Assembly: GCA_947491945.1 (NCBI GenBank)
Contig: CANLLN010000009.1
Span: 91,683 to 155,682 of the forward strand
Length of the DNA: 64,000 bases
From: an uncultured Carboxylicivirga sp.
GTDB taxonomy: Bacteria > Bacteroidota > Bacteroidia > Bacteroidales > Marinilabiliaceae
Direction of reading: 5' to 3'
The notes under the pieces were generated by a model. It was not told where the DNA came from. It made no database searches and saw only the letters and a program-made list of their open reading frames with translations. The first letter of the stretch is position 1. Every line of letters begins with the position of its first letter. Position numbers and translations under genes: made by a program. Of this stretch, positions 20,201-33,057 are shown piece by piece.

Positions 20201-21439
20201 GTGCCTATCGCTATGCAGGAACTCTTTAAATTCGTTCGTATTTATTGCTCCGGTTTGTGCTGTGGTTCTCTTTATTCCACCATGCCAGGTCGATACCCAT
20301 AAATACCCACTTTCATCTTCAACGATATCTTTTATTTCCAAGTGGTTTTGCTTTGGTGAAGAATCAAAGTTAACTCTTCTGAAATTCTGATGACCGAGGT
20401 TAACTTTCACTACACCACCACCAAAAGTTCCAATCCACATAACTCCAGAGCTATCAAAGAACAATGCACTTGTTCTGTTCTCTAACTTATCTCTAAATTG
20501 AGGATGATTCCAGTTGTAATGGGTAAAATGTGGTTTGTTTAACCGTTCGTTGGAAGATTCAGTAACATCAACGCCATTCCATGTGGCCAGCCAAATATTG
20601 CCTAAATTATCTTGAGATATGGCATATATGTCAGTGTGAATTAGGGAATTAATTGCAGTGTGATTGTATGTGAATTGCTCAACGTTGGCAGAGGATTTGT
20701 TAAATCGCAGGACACCACTGCCCAGTGTAGCCAGCCATAGATATTTGTCATTCTCGGCAAATATTTTTTGTATAAACTTAAAATTATTGGCTTTGTGTTT
20801 GGGTAAGAGTGTAAATTCCTCAACCTCATTGGTAAAGGGATTGAATCTAATCAAATGGTTTTCATACGAGCCAATCCAAATCAGTCCATCACCATCTTCA
20901 TATAAATCTGTAAAGTTGATATACGGCTGTCCATTCTTTTTTTTGATGATATGATTTAAGAACGTAACCTCATTGGAGTTATTTATCGTCATGTAGGATA
21001 AGCCTTGATTGGTAGTCAGCCATAGTCCACCTTTTTGTGCTATATGTATTGAACTTACTTTTGTACCAGGCAGACTATTCATATCTTTTGGATTGTGAGT
21101 GTAATGTGATACAAAGCTTTCGGTAATTGGGTTAAAATGATACAAGCCATTGGAGCAAGCTATCCAGAGGGTTGAATCACTGCTTTGTTCAATGTCCAGT
21201 ATATGCATTACTTCGCCATCGGGATTAAAGGACTTTATTTGACTTCCATCATATCTATTTAATCCATCGTTAGAACCAAACCACATGAAACCTGTAAAAT
21301 CTTTATAAATACAGTTGATGGTGTTATCCGACAGCCCATCTTCAATAGTAATTTGCTCAACCGAAAAGTTAGTTGATTGAGCATACGAAATAATGTGACC
21401 GGCAAGAATGAATACTAATATTTTGAAGGTTCTCAGCAT
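17282..21439 (-). CDS. Hybrid two-component system sensor-regulator (HTCS)
   Basis: A 1385-residue one-protein signalling system of the kind that controls Bacteroidota polysaccharide loci. In order: signal peptide (1-20); two seven-bladed Reg_prop beta-propellers (repeats of the type D-x-x-G-x-I/L-W-I/L-G-T) to about residue 690; a Y_Y_Y domain (about 700-790); a membrane span (about 800-822); HisKA with phospho-acceptor H872 (NISHEIRTP); HATPase with DTGKGIG and a GTGVGLALVKEL box; a receiver with D1185 (IICDIMMP) and the KPFD lysine; and a C-terminal AraC-type HTH pair. The periplasmic propeller would sense an oligosaccharide and the AraC end activate the flanking genes. It stands divergently from the GH2 gene. 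Confidence 0.95.
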   Translation of the reverse strand: MLRTFKILVFILAGHIISYAQSTNFSVEQITIEDGLSDNTINCIYKDFTGFMWFGSNDGLNRYDGSQIKSFNPDGEVMHILDIEQSSDSTLWIACSNGLYHFNPITESFVSHYTHNPKDMNSLPGTKVSSIHIAQKGGLWLTTNQGLSYMTINNSNEVTFLNHIIKKKNGQPYINFTDLYEDGDGLIWIGSYENHLIRFNPFTNEVEEFTLLPKHKANNFKFIQKIFAENDKYLWLATLGSGVLRFNKSSANVEQFTYNHTAINSLIHTDIYAISQDNLGNIWLATWNGVDVTESSNERLNKPHFTHYNWNHPQFRDKLENRTSALFFDSSGVMWIGTFGGGVVKVNLGHQNFRRVNFDSSPKQNHLEIKDIVEDESGYLWVSTWHGGIKRTTAQTGAINTNEFKEFLHSDRHSNSIASNVVVASAKDEDNNLWFAHEGSGLSLYNAKTEDFTNILTNTKKNGTQPKIKDIYIDSKHRFWIGTNNGLVFYDRKEDLFHRVTRQTKAKLTLNSNYIRTILEDAEGNIWIGTNNGLNKLIYHERDSFRFNHFNDIYTPIEQLKSKEVWSLYEDSSGTIWIGYRGGLGKYIPMQGKLRFYTKRDGLCDNFITCITEDSQGHLWLGTDSGIARFNKQNESFTNYYINNNNRTAYTDSKGNIYFGNNRGLLVFNPERFVKNEFIPPVVISDLKIKNISASTKQANNKPVIEQSISYTRELTIKHTENNFTLEFIALSYLHQEKNKYAYRLKNFDDNWVFTDDKRRYVTYNNLRPGDYIFEVKASNNDEKWNSVPTTIKITILPPWWGTWWAFTLEAILLFVFIFGIFRLRLNRLIKQQQHDLQQTELKNNLKIARIKHKKEQELSTMKSRFFMNISHEIRTPLTLITAPLKDIIQSQQLPTGLKQRVILVNKNAEKLLTLVNQLLDLRKIETQEMNTFASKNNIVPFGKAIFNSFKDLARLNKIEYTFICQNQSIRLWYDTRKMETIITNILSNAFKYTPQGGSITMEVRLSLPDDKALKHCQIIIKDTGKGIGQKHIEKIFNRFYQVPDAQSSVKPGTGVGLALVKELVELHKGQIKVKSSVNKGSEFTLSFLLGNKHFTEKELSDTESNDLVTLEQIPDTPTSTNMISGTRSENNSDNQLMLLIEDNDDIRSYIKSIFSTNFNVIEATDGKEGERLALKHVPNIIICDIMMPIKNGIDVCQSLKVDNKTSHIPIILLTAKSADADKLIGLEHGADDYLTKPFDTEMLIARVNNLVNARQKLREHYSKKVTIEPSELEATHHEEEFLQKVIKHIEDNLQNPLFSAKTLATNLNMSQPSLYRKLKALTGLSIAEFIRSIRIKRAAQLIVLKKYTITEISELIGFSDTAYFRKCFVKEFGITPSEYSKTHG

Positions 21440-25038
<3,599 letters not shown>

Positions 25039-25299
25039 TTACAATAGTGTGTGTATAAATACCTATCGGATAGTGTGATGGTGATTTTGAAGTTGAATGT
25101 GTCATGGTAGAATGAACGATTAATCATCCTGATTTCTGAACGATTATTACACATGTAATGATTAAAATGATGATGGAAGTTTAATTGTATCACAACTATT
25201 TTTGAAACACAAAATTAACTATCAGTAAGTTCATATTATGCAAAAAGGAATTGTTTGATAGTATTCATCTAAAGAAATAGTTAAAGATAAGTTTAAGTT

Positions 25300-27699
25300 A
25301 TGAAAAAAGGATTATTTAAAGCGCTTAGCTATTTGCTTGTGGTTACCGGTTTGCTGGTGGTTGCATGTAATGAGGATATTGAGGAGCAACGCATCCCTTA
25401 TTTTAGCGCTACTGCAGAGTATTTCACTGATGAAACCACTTTACAGGTTGGTGTTGATTCAATGGAGATTAATATTGAAACCAACTCGTATTGGGAAATT
25501 CAATTGGATGAAGAGGTTGATTGGGTAAGCGTTACACCGCAAAAGGGAACTGGTGATAATGTTGCATCTGTAGAACTTACACCTAATACAAGTGTTTATG
25601 AGCGAAGTGCCTATGTTTATTTTAATGCCTATGAGTTAAACGACAGTATTAAAATTCAACAGGCAGGTAGTATAATTGCTTTATCCGAAAGCTCTTTGAC
25701 TGATGTACCGTGGAATGGCGAAGAAATTTCTATAAACCTTGCTTCTGCCGTAAAGTGGAAGTCAGAGCAATCCGAAACCGGAACATGGATTAATGTAGAG
25801 CCACAAAAGGGTGACGACGGAACTACAGAGATTATATTAATGATTGATGAAAACGATAATAAATCAGCACGTCTTGATTCTGTCTTATTCATTAGCGCGA
25901 CGGAAGATGATTTGTCAAAAGTATGGTTAAAAGTAGCCCAGAATGGTAATGAAAATGCAGGTAAATCCATTATTCTCTCACAATCCAAAGTTGAGAAAAT
26001 TGATGCTGCAGGTTTAACGCATACTATAGAACTTACGGCAATTAAAAACTGGAAAAGTAGTCAATCAGCCACCGGAAATTGGATAACGGCAAAACCAGGT
26101 AATGGAGAAGCCGGCAAAACCAGTGTGGATATTATTATTGCTGAAAATACATCAACAGAAGTTCGAACTGACTCAATTTTATTTAATGACAACGAGGCGG
26201 CCTATAATGTTTGGTTTAAAGTAAGCCAAGAAGCATTTGAACCGCTAATAGAAGCTACAACATCAATTGATCAGGTAAGTTCAGAAAGTGGTTCGTTAAC
26301 AATTGAATTAAGTAGCAATGTCGACTGGGAAGCGTCTTGTGAAATAGAAGGTGTTCTATTTGAACCTGCTAATGGTATAAAATCAAATGAAAAGCAAAAT
26401 ATTAAGGTTACATACCCTAAAAATTCAGAAACTGACGCGCGTAATATTGAACTAAATATTATAGGTATATCTCCATATAATGATATTGTTCAGACCATCA
26501 CAATAGCTCAGCAAGGTAGTGAGGGGCCTAGTTTTGAGGTTGAAAAAGAAAATATTAGTATTGATGGCTCAAATCAGGATTTTGAGATTCAACTTAACCT
26601 AGCTGTTGAAGCATGGGAAGCTGTTTCAAGCAATTCGAAGTTTCGCATTATCGAAAATGAATCGGGCAATGCCAGTACAACACCAATTGTTATTAAAGTA
26701 AATGCAGCTGATAACAAGAGTTTGAGTAATGTAGAAGGCATAATCGAGATAAGAAGTGTAGCAAATCCCGACAATAAAATTGAAGTGAATATATCGCAGG
26801 GATTACATCCTATGAATGATGAAACTCTTGTATATACCATTCCATCTCAAAAAGCTAATGAATTAGGTTTAGATCGTGGAGTAAATCATCCTACAAAAGA
26901 AGGTTGGAAATTCTGGAATGCCAATGAATTTGAGAATGGTCAATCAATGGATTGTTTCTGGAATTTTAATACCGCAAATGGAATTAAAAATGCCACTTTT
27001 AATAAAGATTTAAAAATTAGAACAGCTGAAGGAACACTAAAGCTTAAAACCATAAAATTAACAGAGGAAACTACCAATCAACATGGTGAACCAGCATTCT
27101 TTGAAACTGGTGCAGCTATTTATAGCAAACGCCATCATCAAGGTGGTGATAAATGGGTAAAGTTTACAGAGAACATGCGTGTGGAAGTTCGCTTTAAAAA
27201 CTCGGGCATCCATGGTTTCAATGAAGCTATCTGGTTTATGGGACAAACCAACTACGATAGTTATAAAATTAATTGGCCAGATTGCGGTGAGTTAGATTTG
27301 GTTGAAATGCCTTTTCCTAACGAAGCACACTGCTCATTGCATACACAAAATTTTTCATCTAATACAGGTAATGCCGAAACGGCTCATGTGACTTTAGCCG
27401 ATGAAACTAAGTGGAATATATATTGGATAGAAGTTTTAGAGGATCGCATAATTGGCGGCGTTAACGGTCACCAATACTTTGAGCATATCAAAGGAGAAGG
27501 CGGTAATAATGATTGGCCATGGGATCACCCGTCAGGAATGATGTTAATTGTTACACCAGGTATTGGTGCCTGGTCGGGTGTAATGCCAAATATGACAGCA
27601 GGTCAAGAGGCAAATATGGAGTTAGATTGGATTAGAGTATATGTTAATGACCAGTTTGACGAGTCTAGTCAAGATGGACACAATGCCAAATATTATTAA
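25300..27699 (+). CDS. BACON-repeat GH16 endo-glycanase lipoprotein
   Basis: A 799-residue lipoprotein (lipobox LLVVAC near residues 19-24). The first ~500 residues hold about five BACON-type beta-sandwich repeats (W-x-x-x-P-x-x-G patterns such as WVSVTPQKGTGDN, WINVEPQKGDDG, WITAKPGNGEAG), thought to bind glycan or space the enzyme from the membrane. The C-terminal ~270 residues are GH16, with the E664-x-D666-x-x-E669 catalytic motif (GELDLVEM). GH16 enzymes cut internal beta-1,3/1,4 bonds of galactans, glucans or poly-LacNAc. With SusC/SusD directly downstream it is the likely surface endo-acting enzyme that starts breakdown. GH16 subfamily not resolvable by eye. Confidence 0.88.
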   Translation: MKKGLFKALSYLLVVTGLLVVACNEDIEEQRIPYFSATAEYFTDETTLQVGVDSMEINIETNSYWEIQLDEEVDWVSVTPQKGTGDNVASVELTPNTSVYERSAYVYFNAYELNDSIKIQQAGSIIALSESSLTDVPWNGEEISINLASAVKWKSEQSETGTWINVEPQKGDDGTTEIILMIDENDNKSARLDSVLFISATEDDLSKVWLKVAQNGNENAGKSIILSQSKVEKIDAAGLTHTIELTAIKNWKSSQSATGNWITAKPGNGEAGKTSVDIIIAENTSTEVRTDSILFNDNEAAYNVWFKVSQEAFEPLIEATTSIDQVSSESGSLTIELSSNVDWEASCEIEGVLFEPANGIKSNEKQNIKVTYPKNSETDARNIELNIIGISPYNDIVQTITIAQQGSEGPSFEVEKENISIDGSNQDFEIQLNLAVEAWEAVSSNSKFRIIENESGNASTTPIVIKVNAADNKSLSNVEGIIEIRSVANPDNKIEVNISQGLHPMNDETLVYTIPSQKANELGLDRGVNHPTKEGWKFWNANEFENGQSMDCFWNFNTANGIKNATFNKDLKIRTAEGTLKLKTIKLTEETTNQHGEPAFFETGAAIYSKRHHQGGDKWVKFTENMRVEVRFKNSGIHGFNEAIWFMGQTNYDSYKINWPDCGELDLVEMPFPNEAHCSLHTQNFSSNTGNAETAHVTLADETKWNIYWIEVLEDRIIGGVNGHQYFEHIKGEGGNNDWPWDHPSGMMLIVTPGIGAWSGVMPNMTAGQEANMELDWIRVYVNDQFDESSQDGHNAKYY

Positions 27700-27711
27700 A
27701 TCGGGAAATAA

Positions 27712-27742
27712 AGGGGGCGTTGTTCTAACGCCCTCTTAAAAA
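27712..27742 (+). terminator. Imperfect hairpin between GH16 and SusC genes
   Basis: AGGGGGCGTT (27712-27721) pairs with AACGCCCTCT (27727-27736) with one mismatch and a five-base loop. No strong T-run follows on +, so it may attenuate rather than end transcription before the SusC gene. Confidence 0.4.
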
Positions 27743-27854
27743 ACTCTTCATATATGTGTGATTATACCTATATGAATAAGGATTTTAAAAAGTAAGAACT
27801 TGTGTTTTTTAGCATAAACTCTTGCTAGTAATTAGAATATTTAAAAACAGAATA

Positions 27855-30800
27855 ATGAAAAGTATAAATAAATTCTGGTTGGCATTAATGTTATTTTGCT
27901 TTATTGGAATAAATGCTTTGGCCCAAAGCAATAATGTAACAGTCAAGGGGGTTGTTGTTGATGAGACAGGCGAACCTTTGCCAGGTGTTAATATTGTTTT
28001 ACAAGGAACCACCAATGGAGTTATTACTGATTTTGACGGTAATTACAAAATTAATTTCGAGTCGACAGGAAAAGAGGTCTTAATTTATAGCTTCATTTCT
28101 TTTGAAAATCAAATATTTGAAATAAAAGAAACCGGAACTATTGAAAACAACGTAACTCTTCGTTCAGATTCAGAAGATTTGGATGAGGTTGTAGTCGTTG
28201 CTTTTGCAACGGTAAAAAAAGAAAACCTAACAGGTTCGGTTAGCCAGGTGAAAGCTGAAGTGTTGGAGTCACGTCCTGTAGCCCAGGCTTCTCAAGCCTT
28301 ACAAGGTGTAGTTCCTGGTCTTAATATCAGTAATGATATGGGAGGTGAACTCGATGGAAGTATGAATATTAATATTCGTGGAGCCGGTACCATCGGGCAA
28401 GGATCATCAGGAAATCCTTTAGTATTGATTGATGGGATTGAGGGAAGTCTGAATGAAATTAATCCCAATGATATAGAATCTATTTCTGTATTAAAAGATG
28501 CAGCTGCAGCATCTATATATGGTTCGCGTGCACCATTTGGTGTTATTCTTGTAACAACCAAAAAGGGATCAGGTGGAAAAACAACAGTTAATTATAGCAA
28601 TAACTTACGTATTTCAACGCCTATTAATATTCCAGATCGGATGAATTCTTTAGATTTTGCCTATTATTTAAATGATTTATATCAAAATACGGGATTAAAC
28701 CCGGTGTACAAGGAAGCACAAATCCAACGAATTACTGATTTTCAAAACGGTGATTTGGCATTTGGTACGCAACCAAATCAAAGTAACACAGGGTGGTTAT
28801 CGCTCTACGAAAGTTATGGTAATACCGATTGGTATGATGTACACCTGAATGATATTAGCTTTGCTCAAGATCATAACTTAAGTGTAAAAGGTGGAACTGA
28901 AAAAGTGAATTACTATATTTCTGGTGGTTATTTAGATCAGGAAGGTTCATTCCGTTTTTCAAATGAAACCTTTGGACGAAAGACATTAAGTACAAAGATT
29001 GGTGCTCAATTGCATGAAAAAGTGACCTTGAATCTAACTTCAAGATTTATTCGTAAAGAATTGGATAAGCCAACTGCTCAGGATGCTATGTTTTATCATA
29101 ACTTGTCCCGTCGTATTCCTACAACTGCCTTGTATACTCCTTATGGCGATTACACTCAGAAGTCATTAGTTAACCAGCTAGTAGATGGAGGTCGAACTGT
29201 CGATCAGAAAGATTATCTGTATAATAAAGCACAGATTAAATTTGAACCAATTAAAAACTGGAATATTTTTGGTGAAATTAATTCACGTATTGAAAATCAT
29301 GATAACACCAAACACATCGCAAAAGTATCCATAACTCAACCTAATCGCAATGATGAGTATATTCCTGTTTTTGAGGGATACGTACCGCAAATTGAAGCAA
29401 GGCAGCATGGTATTTATGCCATAACAGCCCCTGGACAGAATTATTTCCAAATTGGATCACGTCAGATTAACTATACAGCCTTTAATTTTTATACCGATTA
29501 TTCGAAGTCAATAAAGGAGCACAACTTTAAGTTTTTAACTGGTGTTCAAAATGAACTATTTAAATCAAAATTATCATATCTGGGAACAGATAATCTTGAT
29601 TCCGATGAACGTCCATTTATTTCTCAAAACGGCGAAAAGTTTGTTTACGAAGCTAAAGGAGAATGGAGTAACCTAGGTATTTTTGGCCGAATCAACTACA
29701 ATTATAAACAGCGATATCTGGTAGAAGTTAATATGCGTGCCGATGGAGCATCACGATTTCCTGAAGACGAACGTTGGGGATTTTTCCCATCAGCATCTGC
29801 TGGTTGGAATATGTCGCATGAATCATTTTGGAAACCTATTTCGCATGTCGTTGGTAGTTTTAAAATTCGTGGTTCATGGGGAGTCTTAGGAAACCAAAAT
29901 ACCAATAGTTATTATCCCTATTTTCAGAATATGAGTATTGCTAATGGAAATTGGGTTGTTGATGGAGATGTCCCTTCTGAATTACCAGCACCAGCACCTT
30001 ATAGCTCATCTATTACTTGGGAAAGCATCGAAAGCTATAACTTTGGTTTCGACATGGGGCTGTTTAATAATCGATTAACATCCACATTCGATTTATTCAA
30101 CCGAACCACTTCTGACATGATTGGCCCGGCACCTGCAAAACCAGGCTCTTTTGGTGCAACAGTACCAAAAACCAATAATGCCGAATTGGTTACACGCGGT
30201 TGGGAATTTGAAATTGGCTGGAGAGACAACGTGACAAATGATTTTTCGTATGACGTTAAAGTGGTATTGAGTGATGCTAAATCAGAAGTAACACAATATA
30301 GTAACCCTGAAAATTTATTGTTTGCCGGTAATACTCAACAGTTTTACGAAGGTATGCAATTAGGTGAGATATGGGGGTATGAAACAGTAGGTATTGCACA
30401 ATCAGATGCGCAAATGAACGAATGGCTGGTGAATAATCAACCATCTTTTGGAAGTCAATGGGCAGCTGGTGATATAATGTATCGCGATTTAAATGGTGAT
30501 AATGTCATTGACGCAGGTGCACAGAAACTGAATGATAGTGGTGATATGAAAGTTATTGGTAACAGCACACCTCGTTATTCGTTCGGAGTTAATGCTGGTT
30601 TTAATTACAAAGCTTTCGACTTTAGTTTATTTATTCAGGGCGTTGGTAAGCGTGATGTTTTGCTTTCGGGCGGAGCCTTTTATCCTGGTATCAACCAATG
30701 GCAGGTATCACCATATAGTGATCACCTTGATTATTTCCGTCCGGCAGGAAGTTCACTTGGCGAAAATATGGATTCGTATTACCCACGACCATTTATTGGC

Positions 30801-31070
30801 GATAAAAATTACAAGTCACAAACTCATTTCTTGCAAGATGCTTCATATGTGCGTTTAAAGAATGTGCAGATTGGTTACTCTTTACCACAAACACTCTTGA
30901 GTAAGGTAGGTGTTTCTAATTTACGTGTATTTGTATCAGGTGAGAACCTACTGACGCTAACAAACCTGATGCTGTTTGACCCTGAAGGATTAGCTGATTT
31001 AATTAATGGTAGCGGTAAAACCTACCCTATGTCTGCCGTATATTCGGCTGGTTTAAGTCTTACCTTTTAA
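27855..31070 (+). CDS. SusC-type TonB-dependent glycan importer
   Basis: A 1071-residue SusC/RagA-family outer-membrane transporter. The start at 27855 gives a signal peptide (MKSINKFWLALMLFCFIGINALAQ region); an upstream ATG would place eleven extra residues ahead of it. A carboxypeptidase-regulatory-like domain follows (VKGVVVDETGEPLPGVNIVL), then the TonB-box-like segment DEVVVVAFATVKKENLTGSV, the plug (VLIDG, ISVLKDAAAASIYGSRAPFGVILVTTKKG) and a 22-strand barrel ending in LSLTF. It imports oligosaccharides with its SusD lid, encoded 9 bases downstream. Confidence 0.96.
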   Translation: MKSINKFWLALMLFCFIGINALAQSNNVTVKGVVVDETGEPLPGVNIVLQGTTNGVITDFDGNYKINFESTGKEVLIYSFISFENQIFEIKETGTIENNVTLRSDSEDLDEVVVVAFATVKKENLTGSVSQVKAEVLESRPVAQASQALQGVVPGLNISNDMGGELDGSMNINIRGAGTIGQGSSGNPLVLIDGIEGSLNEINPNDIESISVLKDAAAASIYGSRAPFGVILVTTKKGSGGKTTVNYSNNLRISTPINIPDRMNSLDFAYYLNDLYQNTGLNPVYKEAQIQRITDFQNGDLAFGTQPNQSNTGWLSLYESYGNTDWYDVHLNDISFAQDHNLSVKGGTEKVNYYISGGYLDQEGSFRFSNETFGRKTLSTKIGAQLHEKVTLNLTSRFIRKELDKPTAQDAMFYHNLSRRIPTTALYTPYGDYTQKSLVNQLVDGGRTVDQKDYLYNKAQIKFEPIKNWNIFGEINSRIENHDNTKHIAKVSITQPNRNDEYIPVFEGYVPQIEARQHGIYAITAPGQNYFQIGSRQINYTAFNFYTDYSKSIKEHNFKFLTGVQNELFKSKLSYLGTDNLDSDERPFISQNGEKFVYEAKGEWSNLGIFGRINYNYKQRYLVEVNMRADGASRFPEDERWGFFPSASAGWNMSHESFWKPISHVVGSFKIRGSWGVLGNQNTNSYYPYFQNMSIANGNWVVDGDVPSELPAPAPYSSSITWESIESYNFGFDMGLFNNRLTSTFDLFNRTTSDMIGPAPAKPGSFGATVPKTNNAELVTRGWEFEIGWRDNVTNDFSYDVKVVLSDAKSEVTQYSNPENLLFAGNTQQFYEGMQLGEIWGYETVGIAQSDAQMNEWLVNNQPSFGSQWAAGDIMYRDLNGDNVIDAGAQKLNDSGDMKVIGNSTPRYSFGVNAGFNYKAFDFSLFIQGVGKRDVLLSGGAFYPGINQWQVSPYSDHLDYFRPAGSSLGENMDSYYPRPFIGDKNYKSQTHFLQDASYVRLKNVQIGYSLPQTLLSKVGVSNLRVFVSGENLLTLTNLMLFDPEGLADLINGSGKTYPMSAVYSAGLSLTF

Positions 31071-31079
31071 TTGAATGCA

Positions 31080-32996
31080 ATGAATAAGTTATGTAAATAT
31101 TTTAGTAGTGTGGCAATCATAGCAGTAATGACTGTATTTACAAGTTGTGAAGATTTTCTACAACGTGAGCCGCAAGATTTCTTATCTGAAGAATCATATT
31201 TTAATAAACCGTCAGATTTGGAATTGTTTGTCAATAAGTTTTACGCATCATTTAAAGTAACTGATGTGTATGGACAATATTCACTATATTCGGTTGATAA
31301 TAATAGTGACAACCAAATAGGAGGTTCAGCTGATATAAACCTGGTAAAGGGTTATAAGCTAGTACCCGCTTCGGCAGGTAAAAAGGTAGGCGATTGGTAT
31401 TTCAACAATATTCGTGAGTGTAATTACTTTATCGAAACAGTTGAAAGTCGAATTAATGAAGGAGTTCTTGATGCAGATCATGGAGATGTTCAACATTTCA
31501 GAGGGGAAAACTATTTCTTTAGAGCCTGGTTTTACTTTAACAAATTACAAGCTTTTGGCGATTTTCCAATAATTAAAACTGTATTGGCAGATGATACCGA
31601 AACTTTAAGTAAGGCTAGTAAGCGTGCTCCACGAAATGAGGTAGCAAGGTTTATTCTGGATGACCTTTCAAAAGCTATTGAATTATTAGACGATGGCCGT
31701 TCTAAAAATCGAATTAGTAAATCAGTTGCTTACTTATTAGCATCACGTGTTGCATTATTTGAAGGCACTTGGCTAAAATATCATAAAGGTACTGCCCGTG
31801 TACCGGGAGGCGAAGGATGGCCAGGAAGCGCCTTGTATCCTGATTTTTCATTCAATGCCGGAAGTGTTGATGACGAAATTAACTTTTTTCTTGATAAGGC
31901 AATGAGCTTTGCAAAGCCTGTAGCCGATAATGTTGAGTTATCTTCAAATTACCAGGAAATGTTTGTTTCAACAGCCTTAGAGTCGGTTGATGAAGTACTA
32001 CTATTTAAAACATACAATGTTGGAACAGTAACCGGACATGGAGCTACGCATTACCTGCAACGAACTGGTGGTGGTAGTGGTTATACTCGTTCGTTGGTTG
32101 AATCATTTCTGATGAACAATGGTCTGCCGATTTATGCAAATGGTTCCAATTATCAAGGAGATGTTAAAATATCTGATGCTGTTACAGACCGAGATATGCG
32201 ATTCCAACAATCTGTATTATCCGAAGGCGATGTCCGTAAAGTCAATTCTAATGGTTCAAAAGAATATTTTGATTACCCGATGCTATTGTTAGGATCTGGT
32301 TGGCAAGGGGTTTCGTCAGGGTATCAGCTGGAGAAATGGATGAGTACCGATCCACAGCAGGCTCTTTCATCCACAGCAGGAATTACTGATTGCCCAATTT
32401 TTAGAGCTGCAGAGGCTTATTTAAATTACATCGAAGCGGCCTATGAACGAAATGGCAATCTGAATGCCACTGCCACTGCCTATTGGCATGACATCAGAGC
32501 ACGTGCCCAAGTTGATACTGACTTTCAAAAAACAATAGCAAATACAGATTTATCGAAAGAACGTGATTTGGCAACTCATTCAGGCGAAGCTCAGGTTGAT
32601 GCAACTTTATACAATATTCGTCGTGAACGACGTAGTGAATTTATAGCTGAAGGGATGCGTTTAATGGATCTTTATCGTTGGCGTTCTTTGGACAAAATGG
32701 AGAATTATATTGTTGAAGGCTATAACTTCTGGGACCATTATTATACCGATTGGGATGGTATGCTTGAAGAAGGAGATAATATCTCTTATTCGCCAGAGAA
32801 TGGAGGTTCAAAATACTATCAGCCATTCCGTCGCTCTGAAACAAATATCGCTTTTGAGGGATATACGTTTCCGCAAGCACATTATTTGAGTCCAATACCT
32901 CTTGACCAATTTGCGTTAACCAATTCAATTCGCGATGATGGAGTTTTATATCAAAATCCAGGATGGTCTAAAATTGCTGCAGCACCCGCTGAATAA
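31080..32996 (+). CDS. SusD-type glycan-binding lipoprotein
   Basis: A 638-residue SusD/RagB-family surface lipoprotein (lipobox VFTSC near residue 22, followed by EDFLQREP). The helical TPR-like core and the C-terminal RRERRSEFIAEGMRLMDLYRW box are typical. It forms the lid of the SusC channel and captures oligosaccharide. ATG at 31080 is preferred to a TTG directly after the SusC stop. At 638 residues it is at the long end for the family. A strong terminator follows within 12 bases. Confidence 0.95.
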   Translation: MNKLCKYFSSVAIIAVMTVFTSCEDFLQREPQDFLSEESYFNKPSDLELFVNKFYASFKVTDVYGQYSLYSVDNNSDNQIGGSADINLVKGYKLVPASAGKKVGDWYFNNIRECNYFIETVESRINEGVLDADHGDVQHFRGENYFFRAWFYFNKLQAFGDFPIIKTVLADDTETLSKASKRAPRNEVARFILDDLSKAIELLDDGRSKNRISKSVAYLLASRVALFEGTWLKYHKGTARVPGGEGWPGSALYPDFSFNAGSVDDEINFFLDKAMSFAKPVADNVELSSNYQEMFVSTALESVDEVLLFKTYNVGTVTGHGATHYLQRTGGGSGYTRSLVESFLMNNGLPIYANGSNYQGDVKISDAVTDRDMRFQQSVLSEGDVRKVNSNGSKEYFDYPMLLLGSGWQGVSSGYQLEKWMSTDPQQALSSTAGITDCPIFRAAEAYLNYIEAAYERNGNLNATATAYWHDIRARAQVDTDFQKTIANTDLSKERDLATHSGEAQVDATLYNIRRERRSEFIAEGMRLMDLYRWRSLDKMENYIVEGYNFWDHYYTDWDGMLEEGDNISYSPENGGSKYYQPFRRSETNIAFEGYTFPQAHYLSPIPLDQFALTNSIRDDGVLYQNPGWSKIAAAPAE

Positions 32997-33007
32997 ATAA
33001 AATACAA

Positions 33008-33043
33008 ACAAGAGTACTTTATCTGAAGTGCTCTTGTTTTATT
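33008..33043 (+). terminator. Terminator after the SusC/SusD operon
   Basis: A 12-bp stem with one mismatch (ACAAGAGTACTT at 33008-33019 and AAGTGCTCTTGT at 33026-33037) ends in TTTT. A GTG start for the next gene would lie inside this stem, which argues for that gene starting at the ATG at 33058. Confidence 0.75.
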
Positions 33044-33057
33044 CATTACCCTCTTAT

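Noticed and set aside
27822..27854. Upstream ATG for the SusC gene
   Set aside because: It would put eleven residues before a standard signal peptide; the ATG at 27855 fits better.
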